From Nitrospiraceae bacterium (lineage in GTDB: Bacteria; Nitrospirota; Thermodesulfovibrionia; UBA6902): a DNA stretch of 47,876 nt. Both the position numbers and the translations under genes were made by a program. Positions within the stretch are counted from its first letter, which is position 1, and each line of letters begins with the position of its first letter. Location: assembly GCA_003599025.1 (NCBI GenBank), contig QZIL01000049.1, forward strand, positions 1-47,876, in the 5' to 3' direction. The notes beneath the pieces are model-generated. The model was given only the letters and a program-made list of their open reading frames with translations. It searched no databases and was not told the DNA's origin. Of this stretch, positions 1 through 7,415 are shown in pieces.

Positions 1-2
1 TT

Positions 3-95
3 GAGGTCAAGGCAGGTTCTTCGACCACTGCGGATGTGACGTTCAAAAAGACTGTGACCCCTGCATTTCTCAGCAGGGTGGAGGAAGCAGGATAA
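3..95 (+). CDS. C-terminal end of an unknown protein (partial, runs off the left edge)
   Basis: The third frame is open from the window edge to a TAA at 93-95 and encodes about 30 residues ending in SRVEEAG. The stretch EVKAGSSTTADVTF resembles the last strand of a carboxypeptidase-regulatory-like (beta-sandwich) domain, where 'V-KAG-TTT-V-F' patterns are common. It lies 72 bases upstream of a nosL-like gene in the same direction, so it may belong to the same transcription unit. Too little is visible to assign a function. Confidence 0.45.
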   Translation, partial: EVKAGSSTTADVTFKKTVTPAFLSRVEEAG

Positions 96-104
96 AAAAT
101 CATT

Positions 105-142
105 GTTCCGCCGTTCCATTTTTATTCGTGGAACGGTGGAAC
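105..142 (+). terminator. Hairpin between the partial gene and nosL
   Basis: Two 14-base arms (105-118 and 129-142) pair with a single G-T wobble around a 10-base AT-rich loop. No T-run follows the downstream arm, so it is a weak candidate as an intrinsic terminator. It could instead be an mRNA-stabilising hairpin or a small repeat. It separates the partial upstream gene from the NosL gene. Confidence 0.4.
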
Positions 143-167
143 AGCCACATAACCTGAATGGTGCTGT

Positions 168-662
168 ATGAAAATAAGATTTCCCGGCTCTGTCTTGCTG
201 TTATCATTTCTGGTCTTCGCCTGTACAGAAGAGAGACCTTATAAGCCTCTTCCCGCAGAACTTACCCGCGATCATGCATGCAGCGTCTGCGGTATGATTA
301 TCGTAGACTTCCCCGGGGCCAAGGGCCAGATACATTATAAAAACGGAAAGATTGACCGCTTTTGCAGCACTCTGGACCTGTTTGTTTTTTATAATCAGCC
401 GGACAGGCCTGCGAACATAGCAGCAATATTTGTTAATGATATGGGAAAGGCAGACCCCAACCATCTGCATACTTACTGGACAGACGCGCAAAAGGCCTTT
501 TATGTCTATGGCGGGGATGTCATGGGGCCCATGGGAGAGGCCCTTGTCCCCTTTTCAGAGAAAGAAGCAGCCGGAAGATACATTAAGGAACATGGCGGGA
601 GAATCGTGTCATTTGGTGAGGTAACAATGGAAATGCTGAGACCTGATGTCCACGATCATTGA
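168..662 (+). CDS. nosL: NosL family lipoprotein
   Basis: This 164-residue protein has a short signal peptide ending in a lipobox (LVFAC, lipidated Cys19), so it should be anchored in the envelope. The NosL hallmark CSVCGM (Cys38, Cys41, Met43) follows, then FCSTLDLFVF and 'PMG..LVPF', both typical of the family. NosL proteins bind Cu(I) and deliver copper to nitrous oxide reductase; related proteins occur in other metal-handling clusters. No nosZ is visible, so the client is unknown; it could lie left of the window. A second NosL-like protein is encoded at 1972-2481. The ATG has no strong ribosome binding site. The family call is firm, the copper role is inferred from the family. Confidence 0.9.
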   Translation: MKIRFPGSVLLLSFLVFACTEERPYKPLPAELTRDHACSVCGMIIVDFPGAKGQIHYKNGKIDRFCSTLDLFVFYNQPDRPANIAAIFVNDMGKADPNHLHTYWTDAQKAFYVYGGDVMGPMGEALVPFSEKEAAGRYIKEHGGRIVSFGEVTMEMLRPDVHDH

Positions 663-685
663 AGCGAAAAGAGAGGCAGTGATGG

Positions 686-775
686 CCACAGATTATATTT
701 ATTTATCTGTAGGGTGAACGGTAAAAAGTTAGTCAAGTTTTTATATCTCTGTGATAATCTGCGTTAATCTGTTGA
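686..775. repeat. Degenerate ATCTGTG-type intergenic repeat
   Basis: The 166-base gap between nosL and the next gene holds copies of an ACAGAT/ATCTGT word in opposite orientations (CCACAGATTA near 686, then TCTGTGATAATCTGCGTTAA near 748). The same word set recurs at 24126-24257 upstream of scpB. It looks like a dispersed repeat family with imperfect inverted halves. No promoter or coding potential was recognised here. Confidence 0.5.
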
Positions 776-828
776 TGTTTTTTAAAGATTGAGCAGATGG
801 CAGCTTTTTCAGTAAAGGGAGGTGCGGG

Positions 829-1563
829 ATGAAAATATTTATGACTTTAATGACAGCAGTAGGATTGATTTTTATCGGCCATGCTGCAGCGGAAGAAAAG
901 CTGCAGTCCATTGCCGTAGCGCTTGCCGACTATCTCACAGCCGGAAGGGCAGTTGTTGCCGACAACCAGCTGCTCATCAATGACCCTTCAAAGGGGGACA
1001 AGGGGTTTACCCCGGAGGCATATGAAGAGCAGGTAAATGTGGAATTCAGGAAGAGGGCAGGTATTGATATAAAGTCTTTAAGCCCGGCCGATGATTTCGG
1101 CAGGTCGATAATTGCTATCCATGACTCTGCCAGAGAGGTCGTCGCCGAGGCCCAGCCTCAGATCAATGAACCCGGCAAAGAATTCAAGGGATTTATCCCT
1201 GCAGTCTTCGGCAAGAAGGTGGGTGACAGGTTTTACAGGAAATCCGGGATTACAGTTAAACAGACGAGTCTCAAATTCAGGGGGGAATATAACAAGCCGG
1301 ATGATTTTGAGGCGGAGGTGCTAAGAAAATTAGAGAGTTCGGGAAAGGGTAACACATACTATGAAGAGACCAGGTTCGGGGAATTGCGGGTACTCAGATA
1401 TGTGGTCCCGCTTTATATTGAACAATCATGTCTGCCCTGTCATGGAGACCCTGCAGGAGAAATGGACATAACCGGAAAGAAAAAAGAAGGATATAAAGAG
1501 GGAGACATGAGAGGCGCTATAAGCGTAATAGCCCCGATAAAGTGCGTATTGGACAGTAACTGA
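829..1563 (+). CDS. Periplasmic DUF3365 (Tll0287-like) c-type heme protein
   Basis: The 244-residue product starts with a signal peptide ending near AAA-EE. Its C-terminal half carries one c-type heme motif, CLPCH (Cys201, Cys204, His205), within PLYIEQSCLPCHGDP...GDMRGAISV, the signature of the DUF3365/Tll0287-like domain, which is PAS-like and binds a single heme. The same domain forms the sensor of the histidine kinase at 18605-20260. Residues 42-79 and 104-141 are two diverged copies of one 38-residue segment (each ending FRKRAGI or FYRKSGI), an internal duplication. A good ribosome binding site (GGGAGGT) precedes the ATG. It sits between two NosL genes, suggesting an envelope redox, heme or metal task. 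The domain call is firm; the role as redox carrier or sensor is unknown. Confidence 0.82.
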   Translation: MKIFMTLMTAVGLIFIGHAAAEEKLQSIAVALADYLTAGRAVVADNQLLINDPSKGDKGFTPEAYEEQVNVEFRKRAGIDIKSLSPADDFGRSIIAIHDSAREVVAEAQPQINEPGKEFKGFIPAVFGKKVGDRFYRKSGITVKQTSLKFRGEYNKPDDFEAEVLRKLESSGKGNTYYEETRFGELRVLRYVVPLYIEQSCLPCHGDPAGEMDITGKKKEGYKEGDMRGAISVIAPIKCVLDSN

Positions 1564-1640
1564 ACAATTTAATTCGCAATGGCCCGGACTTGTCGGAATG
1601 GACGGACTGTCCCGGGGCCGGGTATGAAAGATATCAGTGA

Positions 1641-1931
1641 ATGGGTAATTACAGGGGGATAATAATACTGGTGTGTATACTGTCAGTCCTTTCACTGGCA
1701 CTGACTGTTTACGAGTGGCAGGCAGGCAGCAATGACGGCCATGAAAAGGCAGTGGTTTTCCAGAAAATTGCCTGCGGTTTCGGCATGGGCTTATCTGTAA
1801 ATCCGAAATGGGGTTTTGTAACTTTTGATCCGCGTATTGATAATGTGGATGAGACTGTGCTTTTTCCTGTGCCCGGCGGGTACAGTTATTCTCCGGATAT
1901 GGGGATGACAGCGGCCGGTCCAGTGAAGTAA
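1641..1931 (+). CDS. Small single-span membrane protein, unknown
   Basis: The 96-residue frame opens with one hydrophobic segment (about residues 6-23, IIILVCILSVLSLALTV), followed by a polar tail that would face the periplasm and contains a lone Cys and several Gly/Pro-rich stretches. No family is recognised. It fits the gap between the DUF3365 gene and the second nosL in the same direction, which supports it being real, but no Shine-Dalgarno sequence precedes the ATG. A competing 12-codon frame starts at 1624. Treat it as a probable small member of the cluster. Confidence 0.45.
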   Translation: MGNYRGIIILVCILSVLSLALTVYEWQAGSNDGHEKAVVFQKIACGFGMGLSVNPKWGFVTFDPRIDNVDETVLFPVPGGYSYSPDMGMTAAGPVK

Positions 1932-1971
1932 CTGTTGAGTCAAATTTATAATGCACAATGGAGAGAGTAAA

Positions 1972-2481
1972 ATGAACAGAAGAACTGTGCTGAAATATCT
2001 TGCGGCCGGCTTTGCATGTCTGCTATGGCCGACAGGCAGCAGGTCAGCTGCGGACAAAACAGCAATTGAACATCCTTTTAAAGAACCGCCGGAGTATACG
2101 AAGCACGTACGGTGCGACAACTGCGGCATGGACAGGAACAAATGGGCACGCACAAGGTATTCATTCGACAGTCCCCATGGAGAATTTCATACGTGTTCCA
2201 TCCATTGCCTGGCTGTATTAAGTATAAAGTTGAAGACGGTCCCCCGGAACGTAAAGGCCGCTGAATACTTCCACCCTGAAAACATGCTCGATGCTGAGAA
2301 GGCCTTGTATGTAATCGGTTCCAGTGCCCCCGGCACCATGACAATGTCGAGCAAGATAGCCTTTTCATCCAGAGAGGAGGCTGAAGCCTATTCACGGGAA
2401 CAGGGAGGCAGAACAGCCGGGTTCGACGGGGCCATGAATGCGGCCATGAATGAAATAAATCGTCACATGAAATCTCATTGA
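1972..2481 (+). CDS. Second NosL-like protein, exported
   Basis: Starting at the ATG at 1972, preceded by GGAGAGAG, the product is 169 residues. It begins MNRRTVLKYLAAG and has a hydrophobic core ending near GSRSAA, a Tat-like signal lacking a lipobox. CDNCGM (Cys48, Cys51, Met53) is the NosL metal motif; FHTCSIHCL adds further potential ligands, and the PGTMTMSSKIAF and EEAEAY segments match the NosL fold. An in-frame ATG at 1951 would add seven residues but lacks a ribosome binding site. The protein is diverged from the lipoprotein NosL at 168-662, so the pair may handle different steps or metals. It is followed after 22 bases by an ABC permease, in the order nosL-permease-ATPase. Confidence 0.85.
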   Translation: MNRRTVLKYLAAGFACLLWPTGSRSAADKTAIEHPFKEPPEYTKHVRCDNCGMDRNKWARTRYSFDSPHGEFHTCSIHCLAVLSIKLKTVPRNVKAAEYFHPENMLDAEKALYVIGSSAPGTMTMSSKIAFSSREEAEAYSREQGGRTAGFDGAMNAAMNEINRHMKSH

Positions 2482-2503
2482 ATAACGGGACACAAGAGAT
2501 CCA

Positions 2504-3673
2504 TTGATACATCTCAATATTTTTTATGCGGCGGCAGGGAATATTGCAAGGCATAATCTGAAGAGTATGATTGTTGTGCTTTGTCTTTCGGCCATTCTTG
2601 TGCCGTTCATTTCAGCCCTGTCCATTTCTGAAGGGACCAAAAAGCAGTCCATGATATCTGTTGAACAGGGTGCGGATATCTACCTCACAATGGACATGTA
2701 CGGAAGAAACGGGATGATCCCCGCGGCATTAAGCGGAGAAATCGAAAAAATTGACGGGGTAACAGAGGCGGTCCCGAGGGTCATAGGGAGAATTTATGTT
2801 GAGGGCCGTCTGGCAGTCCTGCTCGGCCTGCCTGAAAAGAGGTTTGCCTCTGCAGCCGGATTTATTGATGGACCCCCTCCTGTCCGTGACGGGATCGTTA
2901 TCGGGAAAGGGCTTGCAGAAAGTCTCGGTCTCAGGACAGGGAGCGATCTCAGTATCGGCGTACGTATATTTGCCATTCTTGAACACGTCCCTTACATACA
3001 AAAGAAGGTGTATACTGTGTCAGGTATTTTTGATGCTGAATCATCCATTTGGACTTCCAGCCTCATACTGATGGACATTGAAGAGGCCATAGCCATGTTT
3101 GAGATGGAGGGGTTTGTGAGTGACATAGCTGTGTATGTGCAACCGGGACATACACAGCAGGTCGTGGAATCAATCCAGAAGATGAACTCATTTTTCAGGG
3201 TGCAGACAAAGGGCACTGCAATGACATATATGGAAAGGGGCTTTAATACAAAAAACGGTGTTTTTGCCTCTCTGTATACTTTAGCCTTTGCAGTGGCCAT
3301 CCCTCTGGTCCTGATGCTGTCAGGTTTCGGGCTGTCTGAAAGGAGAAAGGAAGTGGGAATATTAAAGGCCACGGGCTGGCACACACATGAAGTGCTTGAG
3401 ATGGTCTTTTATGAAAATCTGGTCCTTTCGCTGATTGCAGCCTCATTCTCTTATGTTCTCTCCTTTATATGGGTCAGGTTGTTAAATGGTGCATTTATTT
3501 CGCGGATATTCATTCCCGGGATTGAGAGTATGTCTTCGTTTCCTGTGCCTGCGGAATTTTCCGGGATGCAGTTGTTCCTTTCTTTTTTCGTGTCACTTGT
3601 CCTCACAATGAGCGGCAGCATTTATCCTGCGTGGCGGACGGCCGTTATTCCCCCTGCAGAGGCTGTTAGATGA
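2504..3673 (+). CDS. FtsX/MacB-type ABC transporter permease
   Basis: The 389-residue protein has the layout of the FtsX/LolC/MacB superfamily: one N-terminal transmembrane segment (about residues 20-42), a large periplasmic domain (about 45-250), then three C-terminal segments (about 255-280, 300-325, 350-375). The cytoplasmic stretch SERRKEVGILKATGW and the ending YPAWRTAVIPPAEAVR are typical of these permeases. The start is a TTG at 2504 with AAGAGA upstream. Its last codons overlap the ATPase gene by four bases (ATGA), so the two are coupled and form one transporter. Such permeases usually move lipoproteins or peptides, or drive envelope processes, rather than transporting small ions. Next to nosL it probably serves metal-center or lipoprotein handling, which is inference. 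Confidence 0.85.
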   Translation: MIHLNIFYAAAGNIARHNLKSMIVVLCLSAILVPFISALSISEGTKKQSMISVEQGADIYLTMDMYGRNGMIPAALSGEIEKIDGVTEAVPRVIGRIYVEGRLAVLLGLPEKRFASAAGFIDGPPPVRDGIVIGKGLAESLGLRTGSDLSIGVRIFAILEHVPYIQKKVYTVSGIFDAESSIWTSSLILMDIEEAIAMFEMEGFVSDIAVYVQPGHTQQVVESIQKMNSFFRVQTKGTAMTYMERGFNTKNGVFASLYTLAFAVAIPLVLMLSGFGLSERRKEVGILKATGWHTHEVLEMVFYENLVLSLIAASFSYVLSFIWVRLLNGAFISRIFIPGIESMSSFPVPAEFSGMQLFLSFFVSLVLTMSGSIYPAWRTAVIPPAEAVR

Positions 3674-4461
3674 ACAACTCAGAGGACAGAGCCCAGAGCC
3701 CAGAGCACAGAACACAGAGCACAGAACACAGAATAAAGACGGAAGAACATATAACGCAGAGTCATGCGTTGATCCGTTGTGACGGCATATGGAAAATTTA
3801 CAATGAGGGAAAACCCAATGAAGTCCGGGCGCTCAGTGAGGTGTCCCTCTCTGTCGAAAGGGGGAAGTTTGTGGCAATTCATGGCCCATCGGGGTCAGGC
3901 AAGACCACGTTCATAAGCATAATAGGGAGCCTTGAAAGGCCGAGCCGTGGGACTATAACCATTGACGGAAAGAATATTGCGGGTTTCTCTGATGCCGCGC
4001 TTTCGTCTTTAAGGAGGAGACGCATCGGATTTGTCTTTCAGGATTATAATCTCATCCCCGGACTTTGCGCCTGGGAAAATGTGTCTGTCCCGCTCATCCC
4101 TGAAGGAATCGCTAAAAAACAGAGGAAGGAGAGGGCTGCAGGACTTCTGAAGACATTCGGACTTGACGGAAGAGCAGAGCATCCGCCTGAGGAGATGAGC
4201 GGCGGTGAGCGCCAGAGGGTCGCGATTGCACGGGCGCTGGTGAATGGGCCGGACATACTCATCCTGGACGAGCCGACTTCCAATATAGATAAAGAAAGCG
4301 TGTCCGGACTTACGGACATCCTCAACAGCCTGAAGGCAGAGGGCAGGACTATTATTGTTTCTACCCATCAGGAAACTCTGTCCGGAAATGCGGATGTGGT
4401 CTACGAACTGACAAAGGGGCGCATAACCGGCCATAAAGATTATAATGGACCAAATTTATAA
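3670..4461 (+). CDS. LolD/MacB-type ABC transporter ATPase
   Basis: All ATPase motifs are present in the 263-residue product: Walker A GPSGSGKTT, Q-loop FVFQDYNLIP, signature MSGGERQRVAIARAL, Walker B ILILDEPTSN and the switch His in IIVSTHQE. The sequence is closest in style to LolD/MacB ATPases that pair with FtsX-like permeases, and it overlaps such a permease gene by four bases. The first ~32 residues are unusual: they are rich in Glu, His, Gln, Ser and Thr and are encoded by a short tandem repeat (3680-3733), and the ABC domain proper begins only at ALIRCDGIWKIY. A shorter native start may exist, but no alternative ATG is obvious. The stop overlaps the next start by one base (TAATG). Confidence 0.9.
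   Translation: MNNSEDRAQSPEHRTQSTEHRIKTEEHITQSHALIRCDGIWKIYNEGKPNEVRALSEVSLSVERGKFVAIHGPSGSGKTTFISIIGSLERPSRGTITIDGKNIAGFSDAALSSLRRRRIGFVFQDYNLIPGLCAWENVSVPLIPEGIAKKQRKERAAGLLKTFGLDGRAEHPPEEMSGGERQRVAIARALVNGPDILILDEPTSNIDKESVSGLTDILNSLKAEGRTIIVSTHQETLSGNADVVYELTKGRITGHKDYNGPNL
3680..3733. repeat. Low-complexity CAGAGCA/CAGAACA tandem repeat
   Basis: About 54 bases are built from 7-base units that vary between CAGAGCC, CAGAGCA and CAGAACA. The repeat lies in the first codons of the ABC ATPase gene and is translated as an E/H/R/Q/S/T-rich leader. It differs sharply in composition from the flanking coding sequence. Confidence 0.8.
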
Positions 4462-5495
4462 TGATCCTGAATACATATACAATACTATTTCTGTTCACAG
4501 CAGCAGTTACCGGTGTACTCGCTCTTTTGCTTGCCTTTTTTTCCTTCAGGATATTTTACGCAAGCAGCAGGGGCCTTGCCCCTGAGGAAAGGACAGACCT
4601 GGAAAACAGGTCTTATCTCCTGCTGTATATTGCGACAGTCATACTATGGGTGAAGCTGCTTTCATGGCCGTTGTTCTATTTTACCCTCCATAGCTACGTT
4701 CCTTACATACATGGTGCTATGTGTATATTTGGAGTTACACAGGCCCGGCTCTACAGCGGAAGCACTGCACAGATCATCAAGCCGGCAGTATTTTTTTTGG
4801 CAGGGGCATGGCTGCTGTTAAGCGGGTTCGACAGACGCGCTGAGACATCCCCCCTGTTCAGAAGGATAATCCTTTTTCTGGGAGTCCTGAGCCTTGTTGT
4901 GCTGGCTGACAGTGTCCATGATTTTATGTGCCTGACATCTTTTGATGTCACCTCGGACGTGTCGTGCTGCACGACTTTTTTTGATCTTCCTGACAGGGCT
5001 ACTGCTTCACTTTCTGTATCGCTGATAGGCCACAATTATGAAAAATACCTGCTGCCGCTTTATTATCTGTCCAATATTATGATGATCGCCTTTTTAACAG
5101 GAGCGCGTTTGAAGTTTGTATCAGCAAAAAATCAGGACTGTTCTGTAATGCTCCTGCTCATCTCAGGGGCGATGCTGTCCCTTGTAAACGCTGCTGTTAC
5201 GGTAATTGCTCTCTTTGAGGTCATTGCACCGGTTGTTATGGAGCTGCCTTATCATCGCTGCATATATTGCATGTGGCAATATGCACCCGGCACTGTTTTA
5301 ATGACAGGGTCCTTTGTACTCGGGACGTTTTCTGCGGGCTGGGCCTTATTGATATATTTGCTCGGCAGGCACGAAGAAACATCAGGGCGGCTTTCAGTCT
5401 GGCTGATGAATCTCTATCTTTCTGCTATCGCATGTCTTGGCGCATCACTGGTTATGGCAATAATTTATATGATAATAAAAAGGGGGCACTCATAA
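4461..5495 (+). CDS. Polytopic membrane protein with conserved-looking Cys/His, unknown
   Basis: The 344-residue protein has about eight hydrophobic segments (near residues 8-30, 50-75, 105-122, 133-150, 195-215, 228-253, 273-300 and 315-338). Notable polar features in or near membrane boundaries are MCIFG, a loop with DFMCLTSFDV...VSCCTTFFD, and HRCIYCMWQ (a CxxC pair beside His). These would suit disulfide exchange or binding of heme or copper, but no family is recognised. The start overlaps the ATPase stop by one base, making it the last gene of the nosL-ABC unit. It ends 37 bases from the convergent napD. Candidate roles include a membrane redox or metal partner of the transporter, as inference only. 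Confidence 0.7.
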   Translation: MILNTYTILFLFTAAVTGVLALLLAFFSFRIFYASSRGLAPEERTDLENRSYLLLYIATVILWVKLLSWPLFYFTLHSYVPYIHGAMCIFGVTQARLYSGSTAQIIKPAVFFLAGAWLLLSGFDRRAETSPLFRRIILFLGVLSLVVLADSVHDFMCLTSFDVTSDVSCCTTFFDLPDRATASLSVSLIGHNYEKYLLPLYYLSNIMMIAFLTGARLKFVSAKNQDCSVMLLLISGAMLSLVNAAVTVIALFEVIAPVVMELPYHRCIYCMWQYAPGTVLMTGSFVLGTFSAGWALLIYLLGRHEETSGRLSVWLMNLYLSAIACLGASLVMAIIYMIIKRGHS

Positions 5496-5532
5496 TGTTC
5501 TCTTTTTTACGTGGCAGACGGGACGCTGTTTG

Positions 5533-5820
5533 TCAGTCCGGCGAAGGACCCGCCCCGGATCCTTTTATCTGCCCGACTGCCTTTGTCAGTTCATCCTCAC
5601 AATAGGAATATGCCAGGTTTGCAGTAAAAACAAAAGGTATCCCCTGAATCAGCTTCAATCTTTCCATCTGCTCATCAATGCTGCTGCCTTCTATCGTTAC
5701 AATTATCTGCCCATGAGGATCAAAGAAATGCACTTCGCATAAATCGACTGCTTTAATCCTGTCCATGACTTCCTGCATGTGCTCCGGTTTTGTTTTAACG
5801 ACTATGCTCGATACGTTCAT
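5533..5820 (-). CDS. napD: NapD, nitrate reductase maturation chaperone
   Basis: The 95-residue product has the NapD pattern: MNVSSIVVKTKPEHMQEVMDRIKA, then VHFFDPHGQIIVTIEG and a final helix-strand IQGIPFVFTANLAYSY (ferredoxin-like fold). NapD binds the Tat signal of NapA in the cytoplasm and holds it until the molybdenum cofactor is loaded. Here it is the last gene of the nap operon, 21 bases after napB, with AAAGGGA upstream of the ATG. A second NapD-like protein is encoded at 21207-21437. The C-terminal tail (QIKGSGAGPSPD) is dispensable-looking. Confidence 0.9.
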   Translation of the reverse strand: MNVSSIVVKTKPEHMQEVMDRIKAVDLCEVHFFDPHGQIIVTIEGSSIDEQMERLKLIQGIPFVFTANLAYSYCEDELTKAVGQIKGSGAGPSPD

Positions 5821-5841
5821 GGTGCTGTTCCCTTTCTCTGT

Positions 5842-6420
5842 TTATTCTGCGTTCACACCTTCATTCAGGAGGTTAAGCAGATTAGACCTGTAACGTCCCT
5901 GCTTGTCCCTGAACTCGCCCTTGAAGATGTTTTCAACAGCTGGTGTAAGAGCGGTCTGGACAACATGACACTGCAGACAGTTGAATCTGGAGCCGTCGAG
6001 TTTGCCTCTCAGATACTCACCGGTGGTAAGGTTTATAAGATGGGATGAGGGAATAGGGGTAGCGCCGCTGAATACCGCTTCTTCAGGCATATGGCACCCC
6101 ATGCAGATATTGTCCCGCTCCAGAGGCAGCATGCCGGTAATGTCGTGCGCGATCAACGGAGGACTGTTTTCAAAGGACCTTTCGAATTTTGTACTCTCAC
6201 CGGGTTCCTTTGTGGTGGTTTCACCATGGACCGGGGTTATGTTGTCCTCAGTGTAGAGAGTTTCATGCCTGAGACCGAGCTCCTCCTCTGTATAGATTTT
6301 ATCCCCTTTTTCTGCCGTGGCCATTGTAGCGGTTTTGGTCTGTGCACAAGAAACAAATAATCCTAGAGAAACAGCGGCTGACAATACAGCTGGAAACCAT
6401 TTAAATCTCTTACCGTTCAT
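5842..6420 (-). CDS. napB: NapB-type diheme cytochrome c, predicted lipoprotein
   Basis: Two c-heme motifs, CMGCH and CLQCH, lie in the order and spacing of NapB, with the NapB hallmark SPPLIAHDI just before the first. NapB passes electrons to NapA in the periplasm. The N-terminus is odd: LGLFVSC (Cys25) is a good lipobox, so this NapB is probably membrane-anchored, whereas classical NapB is soluble. About 60 residues of polar linker separate the lipobox from the heme domain. A strong ribosome binding site (AGGAGGG) precedes the ATG. It lies downstream of napH, separated by 130 bases that include a low-complexity repeat. Confidence 0.88.
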   Translation of the reverse strand: MNGKRFKWFPAVLSAAVSLGLFVSCAQTKTATMATAEKGDKIYTEEELGLRHETLYTEDNITPVHGETTTKEPGESTKFERSFENSPPLIAHDITGMLPLERDNICMGCHMPEEAVFSGATPIPSSHLINLTTGEYLRGKLDGSRFNCLQCHVVQTALTPAVENIFKGEFRDKQGRYRSNLLNLLNEGVNAE

Positions 6421-6463
6421 AAGTTGACCCTCCTTTTTCTATTAATATGGTTGTAGGAAGAAT

Positions 6464-6573
6464 GTAGTAAGTAGCAGGTAGTAAGGGATAAAACATGGAA
6501 CAACCCTGTCTACCGTGCAATTTAATTTCATAATTTCCTTTCCATGACTACTATCTACTGCCTACTGACTGCT
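6464..6573. repeat. AGTAGGCAGTAG-type low-complexity inverted pair
   Basis: The words GTAGTAAGTAGCAGGTAGTAA (near 6464, here given approximately) and, on the other strand, CAGTCAGTAGGCAGTAG (near 6573) form an imperfect inverted pair about 60 bases apart. The right-hand arm overlaps the 3' end of napH: the last codons of NapH (QSVGSR, stop TAG) are read from the repeat. It resembles simple-sequence repeats found between genes elsewhere and could form a long stem in the napH-napB transcript. Confidence 0.55.
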
Positions 6574-7372
6574 TTTTCGCATATATATTACTGAAATTAA
6601 CGGCGTCATCATCACATGCCTCTACGCATCTTCCGCAATTAATGCATTCTCCGGAAAGTACTGCACCGCTCTGACTGCCTACCATGTGGAGGACCTGCTT
6701 TTCCGGGCAGATCTCAATACACTTCATGCACATAGTGCATTTGTCCCTGTCATAGCCGATCCTCAGAAATCCGTACCGTCCGGCGAGTGAATAAAAACCG
6801 CCGAGGGGGCATACATGACCGCAGAAGCCGTTCTTTACTGCGAAAAGGTCGAATAAAAACACAACGAGGACAAATGCCCATCCAAATCCGAAACCATATA
6901 TAATGCCCCTGTGGAGCATTCCAATCGGGCTTATCCATTCAAAGGCCGCAACCCCCAGTGTTACTGATAATGTGATGGACAATCCCGCCACCCAGTAACG
7001 CATGCTTCTGCTGATGTCCCATGATTTCCAGGATGAATCGAGACGGAAATGATTCCGGAGACTACGGGCCGTATCTGTTACCATATTGACCGGGCATACC
7101 CAGCCGCAAAATACCCTGCCGCCAAGAACAGCATAAAAAAGAAAAATTATCAGCGCCCCTGTCAGCGCATCTTTTGCGATTGCGGTGCCTGCTGAAAAGC
7201 TTTGTGCTACAGCAAAGGGATCAGACAACGGGAGAGTGTCAAGCACCTTTGCAGAACTCAGGTTGCCCCTCAGGATTTTCCAGCCGTAGGCATTCCCCGC
7301 GAAGAACAGGAAAAGCACCGCTATTTGTGTCATTCTTCTTGATATGAGATATTTATATTTTCTCATGTCCAT
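6551..7372 (-). CDS. napH: NapH, membrane quinol-oxidising Fe-S protein of nitrate reductase
   Basis: The protein has four to five transmembrane segments and two cytoplasmic CxxxCP motifs, CGWVCPVN and CGHVCPLG, followed by a C-terminal pair of [4Fe-4S] motifs (CTMCMKCIEICP and CINCGRCVEAC). This is NapH, which with NapG takes electrons from quinol toward NapB and NapA when NapC is absent, as here. The frame is open further upstream to an ATG at 7432 overlapping the napG stop, but that extension would translate a palindromic repeat (7381-7408). The family-like start RKYKYLISRRMTQI favours the ATG at 7372 or 7366. Neither start has a clear ribosome binding site. The C-terminal QSVGSR is encoded by another repeat. 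Confidence 0.9.
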   Translation of the reverse strand: MDMRKYKYLISRRMTQIAVLFLFFAGNAYGWKILRGNLSSAKVLDTLPLSDPFAVAQSFSAGTAIAKDALTGALIIFLFYAVLGGRVFCGWVCPVNMVTDTARSLRNHFRLDSSWKSWDISRSMRYWVAGLSITLSVTLGVAAFEWISPIGMLHRGIIYGFGFGWAFVLVVFLFDLFAVKNGFCGHVCPLGGFYSLAGRYGFLRIGYDRDKCTMCMKCIEICPEKQVLHMVGSQSGAVLSGECINCGRCVEACDDDAVNFSNIYAKKQSVGSR

Positions 7373-7380
7373 GGCATGTT

Positions 7381-7408
7381 GTAGGGGCGTATTGCAATAC
7401 GCCCCTAC
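7381..7408. repeat. GTAGGGGCG palindrome at the napG-napH junction
   Basis: A perfect 28-base palindrome has arms GTAGGGGCG and CGCCCCTAC around a self-complementary core (TATTGCAATA). It belongs to the same family as 8218-8246 and 40917-40944, which share the outer nine bases but differ in the core. It lies immediately upstream of the preferred napH start and would form a strong hairpin in the nap mRNA. Confidence 0.9.
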
Positions 7409-7415
7409 GAATTCA

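Noticed and set aside
1426-1956. Long open frame on the minus strand opposite the DUF3365 and small membrane protein genes
   Set aside because: It has no recognisable domain, low-quality composition and lies antisense to better-supported genes.
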